From Christensenella sp. UBA7703 (GTDB taxonomy: Bacteria; Bacillota; Clostridia; Christensenellales; CAG-138), in assembly GCA_002482505.1 (NCBI GenBank), contig DLGD01000001.1, forward strand, positions 62,001-126,000: a stretch of 64,000 nt of DNA, read 5' to 3'. The position numbers and the translations under genes are program-made. Shown piece by piece: positions 8,308 through 16,330 of this stretch (positions are counted from its first letter, which is position 1; each line of letters opens with the position of its first letter). The notes below the pieces were generated by a model. That model saw only the letters and a program-made list of their open reading frames with translations. It did not search any database and was not told the origin of the DNA.

Positions 8308-11031
8308 TTACGATTCATTCAGCGGAAGCGTAAAGCGAAAGACTGCGCCGCCTTCGGGACGGTTTTTCACGCTGATTCCCCCGCCATGCGCGCTCACGAT
8401 TGTCTTGCAGATGGAAAGCCCGATCCCCATGCCGCGGGACGAATCTGCGCTTGGTTCTCCGTGTGAACGCATGCCGGAAAACAACGCGGGGAGCTCGTCG
8501 GGCGCTACTCCCTTGCCGTGGTCGGAAACTTCGAATACCGCATCGTTTCCTTCTCTTTGCAGGGAAACCTCAACTGGCGCGTGTTCCGGTGAGAATTTCA
8601 CGGCGTTCTCCAATAGATTGATCAACACTTGCGCAATCAGTGTGCCATCCATCGGAACTTCTAAGAATTCCTCGGGAACAGTCACCTCAACAACGCGCGC
8701 AGGAAAGCGCTTATGGATTCGCCCGACTGCGTCTGCGACCACTTCTTCCGCTGCTTCCGGCAGCTTCTTCAGGTTTGCGGCGTTCTCATCCAGTCTCGTC
8801 ACCGAGAGTAGGTTCTCCACCATGCGAATGAGCCATTGTGACTCATCCTGAACATTGGCGATGAGTCTCTCTTTCGTCTCCGCGCTCAGCGTCTCTTTGT
8901 TTTCCAGAATCGCTGCGCTTGCACCAGAGATGCTTGCAAGCGGAGTGCGAATATCATGCGAAATGGCGCGGAGCAGGTTTCCGCGCATCTTCTCCCTCTC
9001 GGATTCCAGAAGAATGGTCCGCTGTTCGTCCGAGAGGCGCTGGCGCTCCAGCGCCATTGCAACTTGCGATGCGATCATGCGCAAAAACAAGCGGCTGTTA
9101 TGGTCGAGTTCGTTCTTCTTACAGGAGATTCCCCAAACCGCGAGCACACGCCCTTGCGAGAGCAGCGGCATGTAAAACGCGTTTGCGCCCATCAGGGTGT
9201 CCGTTCCCGAACCGGCGCGCTTTTGATTGATAAACACCCAGTGCGCAACGGCTTTTTCGTCGGGTGAGTGGAGCACGGTTTCGTCCACATCGTCCGGCGC
9301 GACGAAAACCGTCCCGTTCGTCTCTTCCACCGGTATCTGCGTGTAAAACACGACGGAGCGTTCAAACAGCGTAACTAGAGTTCCATTCGTCAAACGCACG
9401 ATGTTCTCCAAACCGCGCGTCGTGAGCAAATGTTTATTGATCTCGTACAATACTTCTGTACGGTGCTCTTTTTGTACGGCGAGCCTTGCTTCGGTTTTAA
9501 TGCGGATGGTAAGCGCGCTGGTGATGAGCGCGACAAACAGCATGATCAGAAACGTAACCGTGTAGCCCGGCTGCAGCGCGGTGAAGGTATACAGTGGTTC
9601 CACAAACAAGAAGTTGAACAGCAGCACGCTCAAAACCGACGAGACCACGCCGTAAAGATACCCTTGCGTTGCGCGTGAAATGACCAGCACACTGAGGATA
9701 TATACCATGATGATGTTCTGATCGCCAAGATTCAGCTTTCGCAGCAAAAACGAAAGCAGCGTCGATACCAACAGAATCGCAAGCGCTTTGAGGGTATCCG
9801 CGGGGGTAATGCGCAGCTGCTCGCGTTGACGCCGCCGCTCATGCGCACCGGGCGCATGCCGCGCGGGCAGGTCGGGTACAATATGCACTTCAATGCTCGG
9901 AAGAAGTCCGATCAGACGATCTTCAAAGTCCTCCTGAAAGAGCTTTTGCAGCAAACTGTGTCTGCGGCTCTTGCCGACGACGATGTTGGTGATTCCGGAA
10001 AGCCGGGCATATTCCGCGGTGGATATGACGACATCCGTTCCGGATATCGTGACGATCTCCGCGCCAAGCTTTGCGGCAAGGTCCATATTGGTGCGCAGCA
10101 CAGATTGCTGTTCTTTCGTGAAATACTCGCTGTCCGGTGTTTCCACATATAACGCGGACCACTGCGCATGAAACGCTTCCGCCGCCCGTGCAGCCCAGCG
10201 GATGCAGCGCGCGGAAGAGGGTGAAGGCCCAATGCAGACGAGGAACCGCGTACTCACCATTTTTTCGGCAGTACGGCGCTCTGCCTGGTTATCATACCCG
10301 ATTCGATCCGCCGCTTTTCGCAGCGCGATTTCACGCAGAAGCCGCAGGTTTTCCATCACAAAGAAATTTCGCCGGGCACGCTCCGCTTGCTCCTGTTTGT
10401 AGACCTTGCCTTCCTCAAAACGGCGCAGAAGCTCGTCCGGCTCTACGTCGACGAGCTTGATCTTGTCCGCGCGCTCAAAGATCGCGTCCGGTACGGTCTC
10501 CTGCACCTTGATCTTTGTGATGTTTTCGACAATGTCATTGAGACTCTCAATGTGCTGCACGTTGACCGTTGTAAACACGTCGATCCCGGCATTGAGCAGT
10601 TCTTCTATATCCTGATACCGTTTGCGGTTGCGCACGCCCTCGGCGTTTGTGTGCGCCAATTCGTCTACCAGAATCAGCTGCGGCTTTCGAAGGAGCGCCG
10701 TATCGAGGTCAAACTCGTGTAACGCCATATTGCGATAGGAAATCGTTTTCGGCGGGATGCGCGGCAACCCTTCCGCGAGATGCGTTGTTTCAGCGCGCGT
10801 GTGCGGCTCAATGTAGCCGATGACCACGTCCACGCCGCACTGATAAAGCTCCCGCGCTTCGTCCAGCATGGCGTATGTCTTGCCGACGCCAGCCGCGTAG
10901 CCAAAGAAGATTTTGAGGCGTCCGACCGGATTACCCGGTTCTGGTTCCAGCCCCGCAAGGAGCCTGTCGGGGTCTGGCCGATCGTCAAAATTCTGATTTT
11001 CCATCCGGATGCACCATCCTTCGTCGTTCAT
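8308..11031 (-). CDS. kdpD: KdpD potassium/osmotic sensor histidine kinase
   Basis: A full-length 907-residue KdpD. The N-terminal KdpD domain has Walker-A GYAAGVGKT and LVDELAHTN (about residues 45-125). A universal-stress-like domain follows (FLVCIGPSPSSARC). Then come the four-helix DUF4118 membrane segment (about 410-510), a GAF-like domain, the HisKA phosphorylation site 'AISHDIRTPLASISG', and an ATPase domain with N-box 'INLLENAVKFSP' and 'GKGVAPDELP'. The start is uncertain: ATG at 11031 and ATG at 11004 both have weak ribosome sites. It lies between kdpC and kdpE. It senses potassium status and phosphorylates KdpE. Confidence 0.95.
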   Translation of the reverse strand: MNDEGWCIRMENQNFDDRPDPDRLLAGLEPEPGNPVGRLKIFFGYAAGVGKTYAMLDEARELYQCGVDVVIGYIEPHTRAETTHLAEGLPRIPPKTISYRNMALHEFDLDTALLRKPQLILVDELAHTNAEGVRNRKRYQDIEELLNAGIDVFTTVNVQHIESLNDIVENITKIKVQETVPDAIFERADKIKLVDVEPDELLRRFEEGKVYKQEQAERARRNFFVMENLRLLREIALRKAADRIGYDNQAERRTAEKMVSTRFLVCIGPSPSSARCIRWAARAAEAFHAQWSALYVETPDSEYFTKEQQSVLRTNMDLAAKLGAEIVTISGTDVVISTAEYARLSGITNIVVGKSRRHSLLQKLFQEDFEDRLIGLLPSIEVHIVPDLPARHAPGAHERRRQREQLRITPADTLKALAILLVSTLLSFLLRKLNLGDQNIIMVYILSVLVISRATQGYLYGVVSSVLSVLLFNFLFVEPLYTFTALQPGYTVTFLIMLFVALITSALTIRIKTEARLAVQKEHRTEVLYEINKHLLTTRGLENIVRLTNGTLVTLFERSVVFYTQIPVEETNGTVFVAPDDVDETVLHSPDEKAVAHWVFINQKRAGSGTDTLMGANAFYMPLLSQGRVLAVWGISCKKNELDHNSRLFLRMIASQVAMALERQRLSDEQRTILLESEREKMRGNLLRAISHDIRTPLASISGASAAILENKETLSAETKERLIANVQDESQWLIRMVENLLSVTRLDENAANLKKLPEAAEEVVADAVGRIHKRFPARVVEVTVPEEFLEVPMDGTLIAQVLINLLENAVKFSPEHAPVEVSLQREGNDAVFEVSDHGKGVAPDELPALFSGMRSHGEPSADSSRGMGIGLSICKTIVSAHGGGISVKNRPEGGAVFRFTLPLNES

Positions 11032-11070
11032 CTGATTCTACCACGTTCATGCTCTGTGTGAAACGGCTGT

Positions 11071-11634
11071 TCAGCCAAGAAGCCCGTCGAGCGCGAGGTT
11101 GACCTTGAGCACGTTGACGACCGGCTCACCGAGGAAACTCAAAACTCTCTCTGTCGTGTATTGCGCGATCACTGCGCGCACATCGTCCTGTGAAATGCCG
11201 CGCGAAGTTGCAATGCGTGCCACCTGATACTCCGCGGCTTCCGGCGAAATATTGGGGTCTACGCCGCTGCCGGAGGCCGTGATGAGATCGGCCGGGAGAT
11301 CGGCTTTGTTTTCCGGATCAAAGCTGTGCCACCAGTCGATGCGCTCTTGCAACAATTTGGCTTGCTCTTCGCTCGTTGGAGAGAGGTTGCTCACCTCGCC
11401 CGGCCTGCCGATGAGGTATTCGGGTTTCGTAAAATCCTGCGCAATCAGCGCAGAGCCGTATTCTCGCACAGACCCATCGGACAGGGTTACGCGAATCATG
11501 CTTCCGTTTGCTTCGGCGGGGAAGAGGAGCTGCGCCGCGCCCGTAACAAGAGCGGTATAGACCACGCCGCAGAGCAGGGATATTACTGCAAAGCAAGCGA
11601 GCGCAGGACGAAGGATGACCAATCGTTTTCTCAT
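11071..11634 (-). CDS. kdpC: KdpC, potassium-transporting ATPase subunit C
   Basis: A 187-residue single-span subunit of the Kdp pump, with an N-terminal membrane helix (about 12-34). The signature segments 'DLITASGSGVDPNISPEAA', RIATSRGIS and VLKVNLALDGLLG at the C-terminus are clear. Start at 11634 follows AAGGAG. It begins 15 bases after the kdpB stop, so the two are co-transcribed and probably translationally coupled. KdpC stabilises the KdpA-KdpB complex. Confidence 0.96.
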   Translation of the reverse strand: MRKRLVILRPALACFAVISLLCGVVYTALVTGAAQLLFPAEANGSMIRVTLSDGSVREYGSALIAQDFTKPEYLIGRPGEVSNLSPTSEEQAKLLQERIDWWHSFDPENKADLPADLITASGSGVDPNISPEAAEYQVARIATSRGISQDDVRAVIAQYTTERVLSFLGEPVVNVLKVNLALDGLLG

Positions 11635-11649
11635 AGGATAAACATCTCC

Positions 11650-13704
11650 TTACACAAGACCGCAAGCGGTCAACAACAAATCAATGAGTTTAATCGCAAA
11701 AAACGGGGCGACAATACCACCAAGGCCATAGATCAGCATGTTGCGCCGGAGCAGTTCGCTGGCAGGCAATTCCCGATAGCGCACACCCTTTAGAGAGAGT
11801 GGAATCAACGCGATGATGATCAGCGCATTGTAGAGAATCGCCGAGAGCATTGCGCTGGTCGCGCTGGTCAGATGCATAAAATTCAGCACGCCAAGCTGCG
11901 GATAAATCGCAAAGAACAGCACAGGGATGATCGCGAAATACTTCGAAACATCGTTGGCGACGCTGAACGTGGTCAAAGCCCCCCGCGTCATCAGCAGTTG
12001 TTTCCCGATGCGCACGATGTCGATGAGCTTCGTCGGGCTGGAGTCAAGGTCGACCATATTGCCCGCTTCCTTGGCGGCCTGCGTGCCGGAGTTCATGGCA
12101 ACCGCAACGTCCGCTTGCGCAAGCGCGGGTGCGTCGTTCGTTCCGTCGCCTGTCATGGCGACGAGGTGTCCGCTGGCCTGATAGTCCCGAATGAGCTTTA
12201 GTTTCGCTTCCGGCGTTGCTTCCGCAAGAAAATCATCTACGCCTGCTTCGGCGGCGATGGCGGCTGCGGTCATGGGGTTGTCACCCGTGATCATGATGGT
12301 TTTAATCCCCATCTTGCGCAGGTCTTCAAAGCGATCCTTGACGCCTTTTTTCACGATGTCTTTTAGGAAGATGACGCCGAGCACTCGCCCGTTTTTCGCA
12401 ACCGCAAGCGGAGTGCCGCCCTGACCCGCGACATATCTCACGATACGGTCGCATTCGTCGGGATAGGTTCCGCCGCGTTCCTGCACATAGGCGCGTACCG
12501 CGTCTGCCGCGCCCTTTCGAATCTCCTCGCCTGCGTAGTCTACGCCGCTCATGCGCGTTTTCGCCGTAAAAGGAAGGAAGAGCGCGTTCGATTTGGTGAG
12601 CTCGCGTGCGCGGATATCAAAGCGGCGCTTGGCGAGCACGACGATGCTTCGCCCTTCCGCCGTTTCATCCGCGAGGGAGGAGAGCTGCGCTGCACTCGCG
12701 AGTTCATACTCTTCCACGCCGGAAACGGGCAAGAATTCGCTCGCCTGACGGTTGCCGAGGGTGATCGTGCCGGTTTTGTCCAGCAGCAGGACATCCACAT
12801 CTCCCGCGGCTTCGATGGCGCGCCCGCTCATCGCGAGCACGTTTGCCTGGTTGAGGCGGCTCATACCGGCAATACCGATGGAGGAGAGCAGCGCGCCGAT
12901 GGTCGTCGGCGCGAGGCAGACGAGCAGCGCTACTACGTTGGTAATGGAGATTGCCGCGCCTGCGCCCGCCTGCTTGCTTGCAAAGGCGGTGAACGGCAGC
13001 AATGTGCCGGAGACGACGAGGAAGATGATTGTCAGCGTCACAAGAAGGATTTGCAGCGCGATTTCGTTTGGTGTTTTCTTGCGGGAAGCGCCTTCCACCA
13101 TTGCGATCATCTTGTCGAGGAAGCTCTCGCCGCGCTCCGCCGTTACGCGGATGACGAGCCAATCGGAAAGAACTGTGGTGCCGCCGGTCACCGCGCTGCG
13201 ATCCCCGCCGGATTCGCGGATAACGGGGGCGGATTCGCCGGTGATGGCGCTTTCATCTACGGAGGCTGCTCCGTCGATGACCTCTCCGTCCATCGGGATC
13301 TGCTCGCCAGCGGTGACATAGACGATATCCCCTTTTTTCAGGTCCGCGGAGAGGACTTCTGTATAGTCCGCGAGATTGGCGGCAGACTTGAGCTTGCGCG
13401 CGGAGACATCTTTTCTGGCTTTGCGGAGGGTGTTTGCCTGTGCCCGGCCGCGCCCTTCGGCGATTGCTTCCGCAAAATTTGCAAACAACACCGTAAACCA
13501 GAGGATCAGTGCAATAGCAAAGGTATAGCCGCGCGCACTGTCGGAGATTCCGAAGAACGAGAGAATATACAGCGCAGTGATCAGCACCGCACCGAGATAG
13601 ACCACAAACATGACAGGGTTTTTCACCTGGATGCGTGGGTTGAGTTTGATAAAGGACTGCTGCAGCGCATCCTTCAGGATGCCTGGATTTTGTTTTTGTT
13701 CCAT
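11650..13704 (-). CDS. kdpB: KdpB, potassium-transporting P-type ATPase
   Basis: A 684-residue catalytic subunit. The P-type phosphorylation loop LLLDKTGTITLGN, the TGES-type actuator motif (AITGESAPV), the hinge 'MTGDGTNDAPALAQADVAVA' and 'MITGDNPMTA' are all present. The frame is open further upstream, but ATG 13704 follows AGGAG by ten bases and gives the normal N-terminus (MEQKQNPG). It hydrolyses ATP to drive potassium uptake through KdpA. Confidence 0.97.
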   Translation of the reverse strand: MEQKQNPGILKDALQQSFIKLNPRIQVKNPVMFVVYLGAVLITALYILSFFGISDSARGYTFAIALILWFTVLFANFAEAIAEGRGRAQANTLRKARKDVSARKLKSAANLADYTEVLSADLKKGDIVYVTAGEQIPMDGEVIDGAASVDESAITGESAPVIRESGGDRSAVTGGTTVLSDWLVIRVTAERGESFLDKMIAMVEGASRKKTPNEIALQILLVTLTIIFLVVSGTLLPFTAFASKQAGAGAAISITNVVALLVCLAPTTIGALLSSIGIAGMSRLNQANVLAMSGRAIEAAGDVDVLLLDKTGTITLGNRQASEFLPVSGVEEYELASAAQLSSLADETAEGRSIVVLAKRRFDIRARELTKSNALFLPFTAKTRMSGVDYAGEEIRKGAADAVRAYVQERGGTYPDECDRIVRYVAGQGGTPLAVAKNGRVLGVIFLKDIVKKGVKDRFEDLRKMGIKTIMITGDNPMTAAAIAAEAGVDDFLAEATPEAKLKLIRDYQASGHLVAMTGDGTNDAPALAQADVAVAMNSGTQAAKEAGNMVDLDSSPTKLIDIVRIGKQLLMTRGALTTFSVANDVSKYFAIIPVLFFAIYPQLGVLNFMHLTSATSAMLSAILYNALIIIALIPLSLKGVRYRELPASELLRRNMLIYGLGGIVAPFFAIKLIDLLLTACGLV

Positions 13705-13720
13705 ATCGTTCACGCTCCTC

Positions 13721-15403
13721 TCAGCGCGTAGTAAAGTAGTCCGCAATCGGCCCAAGCGAAAGCGTAGGCAAGAAGCTTAATGCGCCGATGATCAGGATGA
13801 CGCCGATCAGTAGTCCCGTAAACATTGCGTTATCGGTCGCCAAGGTTCCGTCACTTGCGGCGACCTGACGCTTTTTCGCGAGATTCCCGCCGAGAAAGAC
13901 CACTGCAACCATCGGAACAAATCGCGAAAACAGCATGATGGCACCGCCTAAAACATTGGTAAACACATTGTTTGCATGATAGCCGCCAAAGGCGCTGCCG
14001 TTGTTGTTTGCCATCGATGTGAAGGCATACAGCACTTCGGAAAACCCATGTGCGCCGCTGTTGGTGAGCCAGCCATGTACGGCGGGGAGCATCACCGCGA
14101 CAGCGGTTCCAAGCAGGGAAAGTAACGGCGGAATCAAAATAACAAGGCAAACCATCTTCATATCGTATGGCTCCACCTTTTTACCGAGGTATTCCGGCGT
14201 TCTGCCGACCATCAGCCCCGCGATAAACACCGTCAGCAGCACAAACGCAAGCATGCCATATAACCCGCTGCCGACGCCGCCGAAGACGATTTCGCCTAGT
14301 TGCATCAAAAAGAGCAACAGCAATCCGCCCAGCGGGGTAAAGCTGCCGTGCATGGCGTTGACAGATCCATTGGAGGCGGCGGTAGTTGCCGCGCCCCAGA
14401 AGGACGAAGCCCCGATTCCGTGGATGACTTCTTTCCCCTCCAAATTACCGTTTGCGGCAACGCCGGACAGCGTGATTCCGCCATTGGCTTCGCTGAGGGT
14501 AATGCCGATCAGCGCGCCGACAAAGAGGAGCATCATGACCACATAGAGCACCGTGCCCTGCCTGCGGTTTTTTACCGCGCGTCCAAAGGAGACACACAAC
14601 GCAGAGGGAATCAACAGGATCGAGAGCATCTCCACAATGTTACTCATCACCGTCGGGTTTTCAAACGGATAAGCAGAGTTTGCGCCGAAAAATCCGCCGC
14701 CGTTGGTGCCGAGCTGTTTGATTGCAATCTGACTTGCAGCAGGCCCCATTGGCAGCATCTGCTGTGCGCCGGATTCGAGTGCCGAAACCGTATGGTATGC
14801 GCCAAGGCTCTGTACCACGCCCTGCGATACGAGAAGAATCGCGACGATGAACGACAATGGCAGGAGCACATAGAGCGTGATTCTCGTCAGATCAACCCAG
14901 AAACTGCCGACCGTATTGCGCTCTTTGCGGACAAACCCGCGAATCAGCGCATAGAGCACCGCAATGCCGGATGCCGCCGAGACAAAGTTTTGCACCGTCA
15001 ACCCCAGCGCTTGCGTGAGGTAAGAGAGGGTTGTTTCACCGGAGTATGCCTGCCAGTTGGTGTTGCTGACAAAGCTTGCTGCGGTGTTGAACGCAAGATG
15101 CCAACTGGTTCCTGAAAAACCTTCCGGGTTTAGTAAGCTGCCCTGCAAAACCATCAACAGCCAGACGGCGATCAACCCGGTCAAACTGAAAACGAGAACC
15201 GAGAGCGCATATTTTTTTGCGCTCATTTCCTCGTCTGCCCGGATACCCATCAAACGATAGGCGCCTTTCTCCAGCGGCGCAAACAAGCGGGAAAGAAACA
15301 CCCGCTGCCCGGACATAACCCGGTCGATATAGCGCCCCAGCGGGATGGAAAGACCGATCAGTATTAGAAGCAGGAATATATCCTGCAATACGATGTTACT
15401 CAT
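13721..15403 (-). CDS. kdpA: KdpA, potassium-binding/translocating subunit
   Basis: A 560-residue polytopic membrane protein of normal KdpA length. The selectivity-filter regions are visible as 'NTAASFVSNTNWQAYSGE', 'QLGTNGGGFFGANSAYPFEN', GSFTPLGG and 'FTSMANNNGSAFGGY'. Its ATG overlaps the TGA of kdpF. It forms the high-affinity potassium channel-like subunit of the pump. Confidence 0.97.
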   Translation of the reverse strand: MSNIVLQDIFLLLILIGLSIPLGRYIDRVMSGQRVFLSRLFAPLEKGAYRLMGIRADEEMSAKKYALSVLVFSLTGLIAVWLLMVLQGSLLNPEGFSGTSWHLAFNTAASFVSNTNWQAYSGETTLSYLTQALGLTVQNFVSAASGIAVLYALIRGFVRKERNTVGSFWVDLTRITLYVLLPLSFIVAILLVSQGVVQSLGAYHTVSALESGAQQMLPMGPAASQIAIKQLGTNGGGFFGANSAYPFENPTVMSNIVEMLSILLIPSALCVSFGRAVKNRRQGTVLYVVMMLLFVGALIGITLSEANGGITLSGVAANGNLEGKEVIHGIGASSFWGAATTAASNGSVNAMHGSFTPLGGLLLLFLMQLGEIVFGGVGSGLYGMLAFVLLTVFIAGLMVGRTPEYLGKKVEPYDMKMVCLVILIPPLLSLLGTAVAVMLPAVHGWLTNSGAHGFSEVLYAFTSMANNNGSAFGGYHANNVFTNVLGGAIMLFSRFVPMVAVVFLGGNLAKKRQVAASDGTLATDNAMFTGLLIGVILIIGALSFLPTLSLGPIADYFTTR

Positions 15404-15489
15404 ATGGATTCCCCCCGAAACAATACATAAAACAAATACGCCAGCAGACCCAAGCCAATCAGGCCTGAAACAATGAGTACGGCTTGCAT
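15400..15489 (-). CDS. kdpF: KdpF, small stabilising subunit (29 residues)
   Basis: A very short gene coding for MQAVLIVSGLIGLGLLAYLF followed by YVLFRGESI. It is almost entirely one membrane helix, as in known KdpF. ATG 15489 has AAGGAGGG ten bases upstream, and its TGA overlaps the kdpA ATG (ATGA), which is the classical kdpFA arrangement. The product is thought to stabilise the Kdp complex. It heads the operon, giving gene order kdpF-A-B-C-D-E. Confidence 0.9.
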   Translation of the reverse strand: MQAVLIVSGLIGLGLLAYLFYVLFRGESI

Positions 15490-15561
15490 GCCTTGATTTC
15501 CCTCCTTAAGAAGTTGATTAACACTGTCACGTGCGAGAAGCATCGCCTTTTATGGGAGAAT

Positions 15562-15627
15562 AATAGAAGATTTTGCATAAAAGCGGTGTCAAGAACGCCG
15601 GTTTACACGTCAAGAAAGCGTCAAGAA
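15562..15627 (-). promoter_or_regulatory. kdp promoter with three phased TTCTTGAC repeats (probable KdpE box)
   Basis: On the minus strand the octamer TTCTTGAC occurs three times, at plus-strand positions 15620-15627, 15609-15616 and 15588-15595. Spacings are 11 and 21 bp, close to one and two helical turns. The promoter-proximal copy runs into TTGACA (15587-15592), a perfect -35, with a weak -10 (TTCTAT at 15563-15568, spacing 18). OmpR-type regulators bind such direct repeats; assigning KdpE is inference from position. Confidence 0.6.
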
Positions 15628-15802
15628 AAAAAGTTTTTGGGTATTGATTCAAAACAAAATTGCGTAAGCGGAATAACAGATGCGAGCGAAACTGTCTCAT
15701 GCGCTCTGAAAATCATGGGACTCTATCAAATCATTCTGCAAAACGGAGGGATTGCAAGATGAGGCAACGTCATCTGCCGGTTTTGAAGAAGGGATCAAAC
15801 AG

Positions 15803-16105
15803 ATGAGCGAAGACGAAGGATTTGATTGGTTGGTGCTGCGCTCGTTCAACGAGCGGAATGACGGTGCCAAAATACAGCAGAACTGGGCGATGCGGACAAA
15901 AAGTTACACGCAAGGCGAGCAGTTCTTTCATATAGTTAATGCAGTACCGGCAACATTGGTGCAAAGAGCCTGCACGATACCTCGACCGAGCGGTGATGTG
16001 CGGGGGATGACAGAAATGAACTTGCTGCAAAAAGGCACGATAGATCGCCTCAGGTGCCTGAAGAGAAAAAGGATAAGAATTCCGGAATTTATAAAGAGTA
16101 GGTGA
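15803..16105 (+). CDS. Hypothetical protein (100 residues), doubtful
   Basis: An open frame beginning MSEDEGFDWLVLRSFNERND with GAAGGGA eight bases upstream. It is preceded by a 15-codon open frame (ATG 15760, good GGAGGG site) whose TGA overlaps this ATG. No known family is recognised. The C-terminal part is basic (LKRKRIRIPEF). The pair could be a real small operon or chance frames in a long intergenic region between kdp and the sensor gene. Confidence 0.25.
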   Translation: MSEDEGFDWLVLRSFNERNDGAKIQQNWAMRTKSYTQGEQFFHIVNAVPATLVQRACTIPRPSGDVRGMTEMNLLQKGTIDRLRCLKRKRIRIPEFIKSR

Positions 16106-16330
16106 TATTTTCGACTATTTACTCAACTCGAATGATGGGGACACCAAGCTGCTTGGTGAAATGTTGTAATCTCTATGATGTTATATGACCCATTCAATTT
16201 GTGTATGTATTAATGCAGATTGACGTGCCTTGACGGAAACATTATTATTTTCGTGTAGCTGTTTTTAAGACCAGACGATGTTAATAACTGGATTTCGAAT
16301 CCAATCCCTGATGGGCGGAGGGAATAGAAC
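16106..16330. other. Intergenic stretch upstream of the PAS/GGDEF/HD-GYP gene
   Basis: AT-rich, with no supported gene or RNA. Only a short palindrome (CCAAGCTGCTTGG near 16142) stands out. Presumably it carries the promoter of the downstream gene. Confidence 0.4.

Noticed and set aside
15490..15760. Possible c-di-AMP (ydaO) riboswitch before kdp
   Set aside because: No matching consensus was found on the minus strand; the repeat/promoter arrangement explains the region instead.
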